Assembly (NCBI RefSeq): GCF_022489065.1
Contig: NZ_JAKVTW010000001.1
Location: 620,001 to 684,000 of the forward strand
From: Vreelandella neptunia
Lineage (GTDB): Bacteria; Pseudomonadota; Gammaproteobacteria; Pseudomonadales; Halomonadaceae
Direction: 5' to 3'
Length of the DNA: 64,000 nucleotides
Part shown: positions 1 to 9,634 of the stretch, one piece after another
Numbering within the stretch: the first letter of the stretch is position 1
How the letters are laid out: each line of letters begins with the position of its first letter
Position numbers and translations under genes: made by a program
Notes under the pieces: generated by a model
What the model was told of the DNA's origin: nothing
What the model saw: only the letters and a program-made list of their open reading frames with translations
Database searches by the model: none

Positions 1-45
1 TGAGGTCAAAACGACGCGACAGCAGCCAGGACGACGCAATCGGTG

Positions 46-72
46 TTGAAGCGCGTCGCCATAAGGTAGAAT
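46..72 (+). promoter_or_regulatory. Possible sigma70 promoter for msbA
   Basis: A TTGAAG (46-51) and a TAGAAT (67-72) hexamer lie just ahead of msbA. The 15-bp spacer is shorter than ideal, so this is a weak prediction. Bases 1-45 show no recognisable gene end. Confidence 0.3.
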
Positions 73-105
73 TCATCGCATTGCACACTATTGCCAGGAG
101 CGCGT

Positions 106-1842
106 GTGACTGATTCAGGTTGGGGTATTTACAAGCGGTTATTGGGCTATGTTAAGCCGCATTGGCGTGCTTTCGCGCTAGCGGTGGTGGGGTTTGTGGT
201 GTACGCCGCGTCGAGTACGGCGCTGGCGGAAATGATGAAGCGACTGATTGATGGCATTCAAAATCCCGATGCGGCCTTCCGGCTATTTTTACCGCTATTT
301 GTGATTATTATGTTTTCAGCTCGAGGGCTAGGTACTTTTTTAAGTACCTATTTCATGGCCTATGTGGGGCGCTATGTCATTCATACCCTGCGCTGCGATG
401 TCTTTGCCCATCTGCTCCATTTACCCGGCCGATTTTTTGACCACCACTCCAGCGGCCAACTGGTATCGCGAGTCACCTACCACGTCGAGCAAGTCGCAGG
501 AGCGGCCACTAAGGCTGTGACCATTATCCTTCGTGAGGGTCTGTTCGTTATCGGGCTGGTGCTCTATCTGCTCTGGACCAATTGGATGTTAACGCTGCTA
601 TTTTTAGGCGTGACGCCGATCATCGCCGTGGTGGTGAGCTACGTTAGTAAGCGGTTCAGGCGCATTTCAAAACGCATTCAGCACTCTATGGGTGATGTGA
701 CTCATATTGCGTCTGAAGCGCTCTCAGGCTATCGGGTAGTACGTACCCATGGCGCAGAAGATTATGAAAAGCAGCGCTTTGAGCGAGTAAGTGAAGAGAA
801 TCGTCGTCAAAGTATGAAAGAGGCCATGACCCGGGCGGTTAGCTCGCCGGTGATTCTGATGCTGGTGGCGATCTCTATGGCACTGCTGGTATGGCTGGCC
901 ATGGCCCCCTCGTTGATGGCTAACATGACGCCCGGGGAGTTCGTTGCGTTTATTACCGCGGCGGCGCTAATGATTAAGCCAGTGCGGCAATTAACCGAGA
1001 TAAACGGTGAAATACAGAAAGGCCTAGCGGCTGCATCAGAGCTTTTTGGCCTGCTGGATATGACCCCTGAACAGGATAGTGGTAAGCGCATCGCCAGCCG
1101 TTTAAGCGGTGATGTCATCATTGATAATGTTAGCTTTCGCTACGCCGATGACCAACCTGAAGTGCTGCACGATATTAACCTTCGTCTCGCGCCGGGCGAG
1201 CTGGTCGCCATCGTTGGGCGCTCAGGAAGCGGCAAGTCCACACTGGTCAGTCTGTTACCCCGTTTCTACCGGCCCAGTCAAGGGAGCATCACCATTGATG
1301 GGATTAATATCGATGAGTACGCGCTTGGGCCACTGCGCCAGCAGATCGCGTTGGTCTCCCAGCAGGTGACGCTATTTAATGCCTCAATTGCCGATAACAT
1401 TGCCTACGGGGTTACTGATCCTGACCCTCAGGCCATCCGAGCGGCTGCTGAAGCGGCTTATGCCCATGAGTTCATCGAAAAGCTCCCCAACGGCTATGAA
1501 ACGACGGTAGGCGAAAACGGTGTAATGCTCTCCGGTGGGCAGCGCCAACGCCTTGCGATTGCCCGGGCTATCTTCAAAGATGCGCCGCTACTGGTGCTGG
1601 ATGAGGCCACTTCAGCGCTGGATACTGAGTCGGAACGGTATATTCAAAAAGCACTGGAGCGGGTCTGTGAAGGCCGCACAACGCTAGTGATTGCGCACCG
1701 CTTGTCGACTATCGAGCGTGCCGACCGCATCATCGTGATGGATCAAGGACGAATTATTGAAGAGGGCCCCCACCAAACCTTGCTGGATGCCGATGGCGCC
1801 TACGCAGCACTGCATCAGTTGCAGTTCCAAGAAGCGCTATGA
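106..1842 (+). CDS. msbA: Lipid A export ABC transporter MsbA (ATP-binding/permease)
   Basis: A half-transporter that flips lipid A-core across the inner membrane; it works as a homodimer. The first ~310 residues are hydrophobic with about six membrane segments. The nucleotide-binding domain carries Walker A GRSGSGKST (about residue 370), the signature LSGGQ (about 475) and Walker B LLVLDEATSAL (about 495). I chose GTG at 106 because CAGGAG lies five bases upstream; a TTG at 91 would add five residues. About 578 aa is normal for the family. It overlaps lpxK by four bases (ATGA), and the adjacent lipid A kinase supports MsbA over a drug exporter. Confidence 0.93.
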   Translation: MTDSGWGIYKRLLGYVKPHWRAFALAVVGFVVYAASSTALAEMMKRLIDGIQNPDAAFRLFLPLFVIIMFSARGLGTFLSTYFMAYVGRYVIHTLRCDVFAHLLHLPGRFFDHHSSGQLVSRVTYHVEQVAGAATKAVTIILREGLFVIGLVLYLLWTNWMLTLLFLGVTPIIAVVVSYVSKRFRRISKRIQHSMGDVTHIASEALSGYRVVRTHGAEDYEKQRFERVSEENRRQSMKEAMTRAVSSPVILMLVAISMALLVWLAMAPSLMANMTPGEFVAFITAAALMIKPVRQLTEINGEIQKGLAAASELFGLLDMTPEQDSGKRIASRLSGDVIIDNVSFRYADDQPEVLHDINLRLAPGELVAIVGRSGSGKSTLVSLLPRFYRPSQGSITIDGINIDEYALGPLRQQIALVSQQVTLFNASIADNIAYGVTDPDPQAIRAAAEAAYAHEFIEKLPNGYETTVGENGVMLSGGQRQRLAIARAIFKDAPLLVLDEATSALDTESERYIQKALERVCEGRTTLVIAHRLSTIERADRIIVMDQGRIIEEGPHQTLLDADGAYAALHQLQFQEAL

Positions 1843-2867
1843 CGTTGTCTAAAAGAGCGCTGCCAAAACGCTCACTGGCAGAGCGCTGGCTGCAAGGCGC
1901 CTATCAAGGGAGCCACTGGCTATGGCCGCTGAGGCCGTTAGGGGTGCTCTATCAATGGGGTATGGCCCGCCGTGAGCGCTCATACCTCCTCGGTGAGAAA
2001 AGCGCGTGGAAGGCCCCTGTGCCCGTTATCGTGGTCGGCAATATCACGCTAGGCGGCACCGGTAAGTCACCACTGGTGGCATGGTTAGCCAGTTGGCTTA
2101 CGTCCCAAGGCTGGTCGCCAGGCATTGTTACCCGCGGCTATGGTGGAAAATCGTCGAACTATCCCTTATTTGTCACTGCCGACACTGACGTTGCTGAAAG
2201 CGGCGATGAACCCTTGATGCTGGCGCAGCAGACAGGGCTGCCGGTGGTAGCAGACCCCAAACGCGCCCGGGGAGCTCAGGCGTTAGTGGCGGCGGGGTGC
2301 GATATAATTCTGAGTGACGATGGCTTGCAGCACTTAGCGCTGGCGCGGGATATTGAGCTAGTCGTGGTTGATGGTGCCCGTGGCTTTGGTAATGGTCGCT
2401 GCTTGCCCGCCGGGCCGCTGCGCGAGTCATCCAGTCGGTTGCAGCGCGTTGATGCGGTGATCATTAACGGTGACTCATCTCAGCCGTTGCCGGTTGGCTC
2501 TGTCACCACGATGCAGTTAGCCCCGCAGTGCTGGCGCCGCTTAGCAGATGGCGCACGGTTTTCGCTCAATCCACTGCCGTTTACGCTACCGGTACATGCG
2601 GTAGCGGGTATTGGCAATCCCGAGCGCTTTTTTCGCACGCTTTCCGAGTTGGGGATCAGTGGTGACTGGCACCCGCTGGCAGATCATCAGCAGTACAGCG
2701 CTGAGGCGCTAAACTTTGCAGAGACCCGCCCAGTGATCATGACGGCCAAGGATGCGGTTAAATGTTACGCCCTGGCGCCACCGAATAGCTGGGTACTAGA
2801 CGTGGAAGCCACGCTTCCACCCGAATTTGAGCACTGGCTGGCAGCGCGGCTGTCGGCAATTTCCTAA
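1839..2867 (+). CDS. lpxK: Tetraacyldisaccharide 4'-kinase LpxK
   Basis: Phosphorylates the 4' position of tetraacyldisaccharide-1-phosphate to make lipid IVA, on the cytoplasmic face of the inner membrane. The P-loop GGTGKS is near residues 72-78, and the family motif SDDGLQH and the LPAGPLRE stretch follow. Its 342 aa are typical. The ATG overlaps the msbA stop (ATGA), so the two are translationally coupled in a lipid A synthesis and export pair. Confidence 0.94.
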   Translation: MTLSKRALPKRSLAERWLQGAYQGSHWLWPLRPLGVLYQWGMARRERSYLLGEKSAWKAPVPVIVVGNITLGGTGKSPLVAWLASWLTSQGWSPGIVTRGYGGKSSNYPLFVTADTDVAESGDEPLMLAQQTGLPVVADPKRARGAQALVAAGCDIILSDDGLQHLALARDIELVVVDGARGFGNGRCLPAGPLRESSSRLQRVDAVIINGDSSQPLPVGSVTTMQLAPQCWRRLADGARFSLNPLPFTLPVHAVAGIGNPERFFRTLSELGISGDWHPLADHQQYSAEALNFAETRPVIMTAKDAVKCYALAPPNSWVLDVEATLPPEFEHWLAARLSAIS

Positions 2868-2880
2868 AGGAGACACGCTA

Positions 2881-3126
2881 ATGGATAAGGAACTGCTGGC
2901 AATGCTAGTCTGCCCGTTGTGTAACGGTAAGCTGAAATATGATCGCGAAGCTCAAGAGCTGCGTTGTCATTACGATGGCTTAGCCTATCCCATCCACGAG
3001 GGTATCCCGGTGATGCTGCCAGAGGAAGCCCGTACCATGGATGCCGATGAAAAGCTGCACACGTCAACAGGTCGCTCGCCAGGAAGCACTCCGGGACATT
3101 CTCCAGGACGATCAGGAGGCGTTTAA
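2881..3126 (+). CDS. Trm112-family small zinc-ribbon-like protein (YcaR type)
   Basis: A small protein of the Trm112/YcaR family, usually about 60 aa and found between lpxK and kdsB in many gammaproteobacteria; its molecular role in bacteria is not well defined. The conserved core (CPLC near residue 11, then LAYPI and [11 protein letters not shown]) ends near residue 57. Here it is followed by ~24 extra residues, including low-complexity [12 protein letters not shown] units from a 12-bp tandem repeat. The start ATG follows AAAGGAG. The stop overlaps the kdsB start (TAATG). Confidence 0.88.
   Translation: MDKELLAMLVCPLCNGKLKYDREAQELRCHYDGLAYPIHEGIPVMLPEEARTMDADEKLHTSTGRSPGSTPGHSPGRSGGV
3076..3123 (+). 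repeat. Degenerate 12-bp tandem repeat in the Trm112-like gene
   Basis: Four in-frame 12-bp units encode [12 protein letters not shown] and SGGV, the C-terminal tail of the Trm112-like protein. The last unit also carries the AGGAGG ribosome binding site of kdsB (3114-3119). Confidence 0.6.
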
Positions 3127-3932
3127 TGGCGTTTCCTGACTTCACTGTGCCTGACTTCACTGCCCCTGAGTTTACGGTGCCTGAATTTACAGTAGTCGTG
3201 CCCGCACGCTACGGCTCCACCCGTTTGCCCGGCAAACCACTGCTTGAGATTGCCGGGGAGCCAATGGTCGCCCACGTGTGGCGTCGCGCTTGCCAAAGCC
3301 ACGCCAGCCGAGTGGTCGTAGCGACGGATGATAGCCGCATTCGTGATGCTATGTTGCCGTATGGTGCCGAAGTGATTATGACTCGCGACGATCACCCGTC
3401 GGGTACTGACCGCTTGGCCGAAGTAGCCGATATCTTGGCGCTGGCGGATGACGCGCTGCTGGTCAATGTGCAGGGCGATGAACCCTTAATCCCCCCCGCG
3501 TTGATTGATCAGGTTGCTTTGCGCTTAGCCGAGGACCCGGAGGCGTCTATATCCACCCTGGCTGAGCCGATTAACGATGTGGACACGCTGTTTAACCCAA
3601 ACGTGGTAAAGGTCGTGCGTACGCTACAGGGCAGGGCGCTATATTTTTCACGGGCGCCTATTCCGTGGGATCGTGAGCAGTTCAAGGAGTCGCCTACGCT
3701 ACTGGCAACCGATGCTTGGCTGCGTCATATCGGCTTGTATGCTTACCGCGCAAGCTTTCTAGCCGCCTACCGCGACTGGCCCGCCTCAAGCCTTGAACAG
3801 CTTGAGCAGCTCGAACAACTACGTGTGCTGCAGAATGGCCACATAATTCAGGTGGCTTTGGCCTGCGAAGTCAACCCTGCCGGGGTTGATACGGCTGAGG
3901 ATCTAGCGCGGGTTCGGACGCTGCTTTCTTAG
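3126..3932 (+). CDS. kdsB: 3-deoxy-manno-octulosonate cytidylyltransferase (CMP-Kdo synthetase)
   Basis: Activates Kdo with CTP to give CMP-Kdo for lipopolysaccharide inner core synthesis, in the cytoplasm. The nucleotide-binding start [16 protein letters not shown] is at residues 23-38 and QGDEPLIPP follows. Most homologues begin directly at the FTVVIPARY strand; here about 20 residues of PDFTV-like repeats precede it. AGGAGG six bases before ATG 3126 supports translation of that extension. A second short repeat, [10 protein letters not shown], lies near the C terminus. At 268 aa it is slightly long for the family. Confidence 0.93.
   Translation: MAFPDFTVPDFTAPEFTVPEFTVVVPARYGSTRLPGKPLLEIAGEPMVAHVWRRACQSHASRVVVATDDSRIRDAMLPYGAEVIMTRDDHPSGTDRLAEVADILALADDALLVNVQGDEPLIPPALIDQVALRLAEDPEASISTLAEPINDVDTLFNPNVVKVVRTLQGRALYFSRAPIPWDREQFKESPTLLATDAWLRHIGLYAYRASFLAAYRDWPASSLEQLEQLEQLRVLQNGHIIQVALACEVNPAGVDTAEDLARVRTLLS
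3135..3194 (+). repeat. 15-bp tandem repeat, four units, at the 5' end of kdsB
   Basis: Four consecutive 15-bp units encode [15 protein letters not shown] and PEFTV. The last unit merges into the conserved first beta strand of KdsB, so the tract looks like in-frame duplication of that strand's codons. Confidence 0.8.
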
Positions 3933-3992
3933 CCTGTTAGTAATGACGAGTGACGCGAGAGAGTTGTAAGAGGGTTGTAAAGGAGCGCTACT

Positions 3993-4457
3993 GTGAAAGT
4001 GTTATTTGTGTGTTTAGGCAATATTTGCCGCTCACCCACCGCCGAAGGCGTTTTTCGCCGTGCCCTGGAGCAAGCAGGGCTAGCCGACAAGGTTGAGATA
4101 GACTCCTGCGGTGTGGGTAGTTGGCATGTGGGCAAAGCGCCCGACGCGCGCGCCCAGCAGGCAGCTCTGCTGCGCGGTATCGATTTAAGCGATCTGTGTG
4201 CCCGTCAGTTAACGGAACAGGATTTTAATGATTTCGACTACGTGCTGGGTATGGATCAGGATAATTTGCGTGCCATGCGTGATCTAAAACCCGCCAATAG
4301 CCAAGCCCATGTTGGCCTGTTTTTGGACTTTGCCGGTACTCCCGGCGCCGAAGTGCCTGATCCTTATTATGGCGGCGATGAGGGCTTTGAAAACGTTTTG
4401 AATATGATTGAAGCTGCATCAGAAGGGCTGATTCAACAGCTAAAAAGTGGGCGCTGA
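3993..4457 (+). CDS. Low-molecular-weight protein tyrosine phosphatase
   Basis: Cytoplasmic phosphatase with the catalytic P-loop CLGNICRS (CX5R) at residues 7-14 and the general-acid motif DPYYGG near residue 125. The 154-aa length is standard. It starts at GTG 3993 with AAGGAG eight bases upstream. In Pseudomonas the equivalent gene also sits between kdsB and murB. Members of this family often control envelope polysaccharide kinases, but no partner kinase is visible here. It overlaps murB slightly. Confidence 0.9.
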   Translation: MKVLFVCLGNICRSPTAEGVFRRALEQAGLADKVEIDSCGVGSWHVGKAPDARAQQAALLRGIDLSDLCARQLTEQDFNDFDYVLGMDQDNLRAMRDLKPANSQAHVGLFLDFAGTPGAEVPDPYYGGDEGFENVLNMIEAASEGLIQQLKSGR

Positions 4458-5475
4458 AGTGGTGACTTTGAATCTGCAAGCTAATGTCGATTTAACCCAC
4501 GCCAATACGCTGCGCCTGCCTTGCCAAGCCACGCATTTTGCCGCGCCCGCCACACTGTCCGAATTGCGCGCAGTACTCGCCCATGCTCACCACCAGAACT
4601 GGCCAGTTACGCTGCTTGGCGGTGGCAGTAATGTGCTGCTGCCAGACAAGTTGTCGGGCGTGGCAGTACGGCCTGCTTTGAACCAGTGGTGGCTTACTCG
4701 GCGGCAGGGAAGCGTTTATGTACATGTAGGGGCCGGCGTTAATTGGCATAGCTTGGTAATGGCGACGGCCGAGCTCGGTTTATGGGGTATTGAAAATTTG
4801 GCGCTGATTCCAGGCAGTTGTGGTGCGGCACCGGTGCAGAATATTGGTGCCTACGGCGTTGAGCTTGCCGATACGCTGCAAGCGGTACAGGTCATGGAGC
4901 TTGCTACGGGCCGTTCATACTGGTTGAGCGCACAGGAGTGTGCCTTTGGTTACCGTGACAGTATTTTTAAAGGCTCACTTAACGGTCGCGTAGTGATCAC
5001 CCAGTTGGTCTTGCGCCTTTCACGTGTGCCCGCGCCACAGCTTGATTATGGCGACCTGGCAGCACGATTGTCACATACGCCCACTCCCTGGGAAGTTGCT
5101 GAAGCGGTATGTGCCATTCGCCGCGAGAAGTTGCCTGATCCTGAGGTGCTTGCCAATGCGGGAAGTTACTTCAAAAATCCACTGATAAAAGATGCACAAG
5201 CAGCGCAGTTGTTGCGCGAATATCCCGCCATGCCCCATTTCCCACTCAAGGATGGGCACACCAAACTAGCAGCCGGTTGGTTAATAGATCAGTGCGGATT
5301 GAAGGGGATGCGCGACGGCGCTTTCGGGGTGCACCAGCATCAAGCGCTTGTGCTGGTGCATTTTGGCGGTGGTGACCGCCAGGGCTTAATGAATACAGCC
5401 AGCTATATCGCCGCTCAAGTAGAAACTCGCTTTGGCGTGCGCTTAGAGTCAGAGCCGCGCTTAATTAACGCTTAA
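4447..5475 (+). CDS. murB: UDP-N-acetylenolpyruvoylglucosamine reductase MurB
   Basis: FAD- and NADPH-dependent enzyme making UDP-MurNAc, the second committed step of peptidoglycan precursor synthesis. The FAD-binding LLGGGSNVLL, PGSCGAAPVQNIGAYG and catalytic-serine motif NAGSYFKNP are present, and the C terminus ends with the SEPRLI motif of type I (E. coli-like) MurB. Candidate starts are GTG 4447, 4459 and 4462; 4447 overlaps the phosphatase gene by 11 bases and the exact start is uncertain. Confidence 0.93.
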   Translation: MGAEVVTLNLQANVDLTHANTLRLPCQATHFAAPATLSELRAVLAHAHHQNWPVTLLGGGSNVLLPDKLSGVAVRPALNQWWLTRRQGSVYVHVGAGVNWHSLVMATAELGLWGIENLALIPGSCGAAPVQNIGAYGVELADTLQAVQVMELATGRSYWLSAQECAFGYRDSIFKGSLNGRVVITQLVLRLSRVPAPQLDYGDLAARLSHTPTPWEVAEAVCAIRREKLPDPEVLANAGSYFKNPLIKDAQAAQLLREYPAMPHFPLKDGHTKLAAGWLIDQCGLKGMRDGAFGVHQHQALVLVHFGGGDRQGLMNTASYIAAQVETRFGVRLESEPRLINA

Positions 5476-5506
5476 CCAGCTGACTAGGCCCACACAAGCC
5501 ATAACG

Positions 5507-5534
5507 CAAAATCCCCGCCGAGGCGGGGATTTTG
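5507..5534. terminator. Bidirectional terminator between murB and rne
   Basis: A perfect 28-bp inverted repeat with 13-bp arms and a two-base centre. Its arms begin CAAAAT and end ATTTTG, so each strand has a G+C stem followed by a short T run. It serves both convergent genes. Confidence 0.9.
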
Positions 5535-5556
5535 GTTACTGCAACACGCGTCCGAT

Positions 5557-8500
5557 TTACTCGGAGTGAGTGTCTTGCTGCGCTTGTTTACGTTTTTCAC
5601 GCGGGTCATTGTGAGCCCGGGTGCGACGACGCCGTGGTTTGGGGGTGCTGTCATCGTTAATCGCTTCTGCGGGCGCTTCAGCAGGCGTTTCAGTCGAGGT
5701 TTCAACACGTGCTTCGCTAGCGACTGGCTGAGGCTCTACGTCAGTTGTAGAGGCTTCCGTCGGCGCTAACGCTTGTTCGCCGCTCGTTTGCTTTTGCGGT
5801 GCAGCGCTTTGCTCTTCAGTGCCGTGTTTTAGCTCACTGCTGGACGGCTCTTTTATTGAAGAGGCGGGGGCGACGCTGTCAGAAACACTCGAAGCTTCTG
5901 TTTGCTGAGGCGTTTCCAGGGCATCAGTTGATGCTGCGGGCTGCACCTCTTCGCTGTGATACTTATCTGCATCGGTGAAAGGTGTTGAAGAGGAGGGCTC
6001 TTCACCGATTGCAGCTGAATTGACAGCGCTACCGTTGCCTGTAGTCGGTTCGATCGCTTCAGGCGCTACCGCTTCGCTATCACTGGGACGACTATCGATA
6101 GCCTGCTCTGTTTCAGCAGGCGTTGTGCTGGCCTCAACTACTTCTGGTTTCGCTTTAGGCTCAGACTCGGCCTCGGCCACTTCAGCGACGGTTGACGGCT
6201 TAGAGTCATTGCTTGCAGTGGCAGCTTGTTCCTGCTCACCGGTGTCAGTCGTTGGCTCTTGCGCTTCTGCTGCCACGGGCGCCGCTTTAGGCTGACGGCG
6301 CTGATGCGTCGATTTGCGCGCTTTAGCGTTCTCCGCCGCCGGGCGATCAGCGGTGGTGGCGTTGTCAGCTTGCTCAGACGTTTCGGCACTGCTGTGTGCC
6401 TCTGCCTCTGGCTGAGTAACATCAGCGGGTCCCGTGTCAGTTTTTGCAGCGTCAGCTGTAGCCGGCACTTCTGACTTAAGCGCTTCTGCTGCCGGTGCTT
6501 GAGCCTCAGGCGTTTCAACTGCTGGTTCAGCAGGGGCTTCAACTGGCGCTTCCGCCTGCAGCTTCAACTGCTCGGCTTCTGCTTGAGGATTGAGCGCCTG
6601 GGTGCGCGTGCGGTTACGCGGGTTGTTACGCGTACGTTTCGGCTTGCCGTCGTCTGGTGCAGCTTCCGGCTGTTTGGCTGACTCTTCGCGCTGAGTGTCG
6701 CTGCCATTATCGCGACGTGGCTCTTTCTGCGCAGCACTTTTGCTGTTATTCCCCTCTTTGGCTGAGCTGTCAGCCTGAGCCTCTTTACGAGGCGCTTTAT
6801 TAGCCGTCTCTTGACCGTTGGCATCGTCTTGCTGGGGGTGACGACGACGATTTCGGGTGCGGCTGGGGCCGCTACGCTTATCGCTATTATCATCACTGGC
6901 TGCACGCGATGAACCGCTGCGCTGCTCGGCTTTTGGCTCAGCTTTCTGCTCAGTTTTTTGTTCAGCTCTTTGCTCGGCTCTTTGTTCAGTTCTGGCACTG
7001 CTATCGTTGCGCGATTCGTTACGGCCAGTATTGTCGCCGCGCTCGCCACGTGACGACTTCTGCCGCGACTCGTTGCTGCGCTGATTGGTTTTGCGTTCGC
7101 TTGGCTTACGCGGCGCAGGCGTTTCAACCTTCGGTTCTGGTGCGGTCTCGGCACTGCTTTCGTCGCTGCCTAATAGCTTGGCGAAGCCGCGCATAAAGCG
7201 ACCTAAGACGCTCGGTTGCTCGCTGGCCACCGGTGTGGCTTTGGCCGTAGGTGCCGGTGAAGCAGCTGGCGCTTTCTCTTCGGTTTGTAGTGATGCCGGA
7301 GCGGGAGCATTGTGCGTAACGCTTTTCACCGCTGCTTCTGCGCGTTGAGCAGGGGGAACAAAGCTGGGCGTTGGCTCTTTGCCTACTTCGGTATCGGTGG
7401 AGAGTTCGAAGCTTGAAAGGCTTTGGGTATCATCTTCATCCAGATGATCGTCGCGTAGACGCTGAACGTCGTAGTGCGGCGTGTCCATGTCAGGGTTGGG
7501 CAGCAGTACCACACGTACACCCTGGCGTGACTCAAGATCCGCCAATACACTGCGTTTTTCGTTCAGCAGGTAAGTGGCGACTGGTACCGGCAGAATGGCG
7601 CGAATCTGTGCGCTATTCTCTTTCATGGCCTCTTCTTCAATCAGACGCATGATCGATAGGGAGAGCGAGCGTACATCGCGGATAGTGCCTTGACCATTAC
7701 AGCGCGGGCAGACCACGCCACTGGTTTCACCCAGTGAGGGGCGCAGGCGCTGGCGGGACATTTCCATCAAGCCAAAGCGTGAAATGCGACCGATCTGTAC
7801 CCGTGCGCGGTCTAGCTTGAGAGCATCGCGCATGCGGTTTTCAACTTCACGCTGGTTGCGCGCAGGCCCCATGTCGATGAAGTCTATAACGACTAAGCCG
7901 CCGATATCGCGCAGGCGTAGCTGACGGGCGATTTCATCCGCAGCTTCAGAGTTGGTTTGTAGGGCGGTTTCTTCAATATCACTACCGCGGGTAGCTCGCG
8001 CGGAGTTGATATCGATAGAGACCAGAGCCTCGGTGTGATCGATAACGATCGAGCCGCCGGAAGGCAGTTTTACTTCGCGCTGATAGGCTGTTTCGATTTG
8101 CGATTCGATCTGGAAGCGCGAGAACAGCGGTACTTCGTCCGCGTAGAGTTTGATCTTCTGCTGATACGAGGGCATCACCTGGCGAATAAAGCCTAGCGCC
8201 TCGGCATGAATCTCAGGGCTGTCGATCAATACTTCGCCAATGTCCTGGCGTAGGTAGTCGCGCATGGCCCGGATGATGACGTTGGATTCACGATAGATCA
8301 GGAACGGAGCAGGGCGCTTCGCAGCTTCCATGGTGATGGATTCCCAGACCTGAACCAAGTAGTCGAGATCCCACTGTAACTCTTCTGGGTTACGACCAAT
8401 GCCTGCGGTGCGTACGATCAAGCCCATTTTGTCAGGTACGGTCAATTGACCCATGGCATCTTTGAGCTGACTACGCTCGTCGCCTTCAATCCGGCGAGAA

Positions 8501-8910
8501 ATACCACCCGCACGCGGGTTGTTGGGCATTAATACCAAAAAGCGACCCGCCAGACTAACAAAGGTGGTTAACGCGGCGCCTTTATTGCCACGCTCTTCCT
8601 TATCAACCTGAACGATGACCTCTTGGCCCTCTTTAAGTACTTCTTTAATGCTAGGACGTCCAGAAACGTCTTTTACAAAGTACTCTTTAGAGATCTCTTT
8701 GAGTGGCAAAAAACCGTGGCGGTCAGCGCCGTAATCGACAAAGGCAGCTTCAAGCGAGGGTTCTACGCGGGTAATTTTACCGCGATAGATATTGGCTTTT
8801 TTCTGTTCTCGAGCGCCGGATTCGATATCCAAATCGTACAGGCGTTGTCCATCAACCAAAGCGACGCGCAGCTCTTCGGGCTGTGTCGCATTAATAAGCA
8901 TCCGTTTCAT
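5557..8910 (-). CDS. rne: Ribonuclease E
   Basis: Essential endoribonuclease for mRNA decay and rRNA/tRNA processing, and scaffold of the degradosome at the inner membrane. I place the start at ATG 8910 ([10 protein letters not shown]), the conserved N terminus; an upstream in-frame ATG would add 36 unconserved residues. The N-terminal ~500 residues hold the S1 domain, the catalytic [12 protein letters not shown] and VIDFIDM segments and the zinc-link CPRCNGQG. The remaining ~600 residues are an acidic/basic, Ala/Glu/Thr-rich disordered scaffold with Arg-rich RNA-binding patches and a 12-bp repeat tract. About 1117 aa. Confidence 0.95.
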   Translation of the reverse strand: MKRMLINATQPEELRVALVDGQRLYDLDIESGAREQKKANIYRGKITRVEPSLEAAFVDYGADRHGFLPLKEISKEYFVKDVSGRPSIKEVLKEGQEVIVQVDKEERGNKGAALTTFVSLAGRFLVLMPNNPRAGGISRRIEGDERSQLKDAMGQLTVPDKMGLIVRTAGIGRNPEELQWDLDYLVQVWESITMEAAKRPAPFLIYRESNVIIRAMRDYLRQDIGEVLIDSPEIHAEALGFIRQVMPSYQQKIKLYADEVPLFSRFQIESQIETAYQREVKLPSGGSIVIDHTEALVSIDINSARATRGSDIEETALQTNSEAADEIARQLRLRDIGGLVVIDFIDMGPARNQREVENRMRDALKLDRARVQIGRISRFGLMEMSRQRLRPSLGETSGVVCPRCNGQGTIRDVRSLSLSIMRLIEEEAMKENSAQIRAILPVPVATYLLNEKRSVLADLESRQGVRVVLLPNPDMDTPHYDVQRLRDDHLDEDDTQSLSSFELSTDTEVGKEPTPSFVPPAQRAEAAVKSVTHNAPAPASLQTEEKAPAASPAPTAKATPVASEQPSVLGRFMRGFAKLLGSDESSAETAPEPKVETPAPRKPSERKTNQRSNESRQKSSRGERGDNTGRNESRNDSSARTEQRAEQRAEQKTEQKAEPKAEQRSGSSRAASDDNSDKRSGPSRTRNRRRHPQQDDANGQETANKAPRKEAQADSSAKEGNNSKSAAQKEPRRDNGSDTQREESAKQPEAAPDDGKPKRTRNNPRNRTRTQALNPQAEAEQLKLQAEAPVEAPAEPAVETPEAQAPAAEALKSEVPATADAAKTDTGPADVTQPEAEAHSSAETSEQADNATTADRPAAENAKARKSTHQRRQPKAAPVAAEAQEPTTDTGEQEQAATASNDSKPSTVAEVAEAESEPKAKPEVVEASTTPAETEQAIDSRPSDSEAVAPEAIEPTTGNGSAVNSAAIGEEPSSSTPFTDADKYHSEEVQPAASTDALETPQQTEASSVSDSVAPASSIKEPSSSELKHGTEEQSAAPQKQTSGEQALAPTEASTTDVEPQPVASEARVETSTETPAEAPAEAINDDSTPKPRRRRTRAHNDPREKRKQAQQDTHSE
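6919..6990 (-). repeat. 12-bp tandem repeat, six units, in the RNase E scaffold
   Basis: Six in-frame 12-bp units encode [20 protein letters not shown] and AEQR in the disordered C-terminal half of RNase E. Confidence 0.75.
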
Positions 8911-9465
8911 GTTGTCTCGCATAGCGTTGCGTGCCGGCGAACTGCCTAGGGGGTGACGTAGGCGAACCGCTGGGTGCTGCGTGCTTGTGCTCGGCGCATT
9001 GCAATGCTGACGCGTCAAGCCGGGAAGGCGTCATCGCCAACCCGGCCAATAGGGCGTTGAGTACGTGGCGGAGGCAGGACGTGTTCCGGTGGTTGTCACG
9101 TCCATCCGGCCCTGCTGACACCGCCAACACCTGGCATTCATCGATTCACCAACGCCGGCCACCGGCACAGCGTTGAACTTGTCGCTCGGAGTCAGTCAGC
9201 GCCTTGTGACGAGAAAGGAGGGGCTGCTCAGAGCGTGGCGTTGTTTAGTTACTGCCTGCCGTTGAGGGCTAGGCTTACTTTCATCTGCCGGCATAAAAAC
9301 GGGCGGCAGAGTTACTGCATTTTTAAGATCAGATTTTGATACGCTAAAACGGGCAATGCGTACACTGGTGCCGTTTTTCTGCTCAGGCCTGCGTGTTAGT
9401 CGGGCAGGCGCATTAACCAAGCTCAGCGTTGATGCTTTCTGCTAACAAATTTAACCAATTAGCTA

Positions 9466-9494
9466 TTTATCAGCTAGTCGCTAGCGCTAGACAA
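9466..9494 (-). promoter_or_regulatory. Possible rne promoter
   Basis: On the minus strand TTGTCT (complement of 9489-9494) and GATAAA (complement of 9466-9471) are separated by 17 bp. If real, the rne leader would be about 550 nt. Confidence 0.3.
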
Positions 9495-9558
9495 GAAAGC
9501 TTTCTGCGCTTGGCTGGTGAACGTTTTGGAATATAACAGTAAAGACAACGACCAGCAA

Positions 9559-9590
9559 TTGACGCAATGCCCTTGGGTCTACGCTAGAAT
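9559..9590 (+). promoter_or_regulatory. Possible rluC promoter
   Basis: TTGACG (9559-9564) and TAGAAT (9585-9590) precede rluC, but the 20-bp spacer is longer than optimal. The -10 element alone may be the real signal. Confidence 0.3.
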
Positions 9591-9634
9591 GCCGTTTTTA
9601 GCTGATGTCACAGGATCACAAGGAGTAAGCGGTA

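Larger units (their letters stand above)
8911..9634. other. Long rne-rluC divergent intergenic region (rne leader)
   Basis: 724 bases without a convincing gene; the open frames here lack ribosome sites and family features. It should hold the rne 5' leader, which in enterobacteria folds into hairpins that RNase E cleaves to control its own synthesis. Visible structure includes the palindrome GCATTGCAATGC near 8996-9007, a hairpin with CTGCCG/CGGCAG arms (9285-9309), and CTAGCGCTAG at 9481-9490. Confidence 0.5.

Noticed and set aside
1-90. End of an upstream gene such as an ExbD homologue
   Set aside because: The remaining codons in any frame are too few and unlike known proteins to support an assignment.
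5566-7652. Many long open frames on the plus strand and other frames opposite rne
   Set aside because: They reflect the low-complexity, G+C-rich codons of the RNase E tail; none has a ribosome site, family features or a start consistent with a gene.
8911-9018. A 36-residue N-terminal extension of RNase E
   Set aside because: The conserved start is [10 protein letters not shown] at 8910; the extension is unlike the family.
9196-9420. A 74-codon frame on the minus strand in the rne-rluC gap
   Set aside because: No ribosome site, no recognisable domain, and it lies in the expected rne leader.
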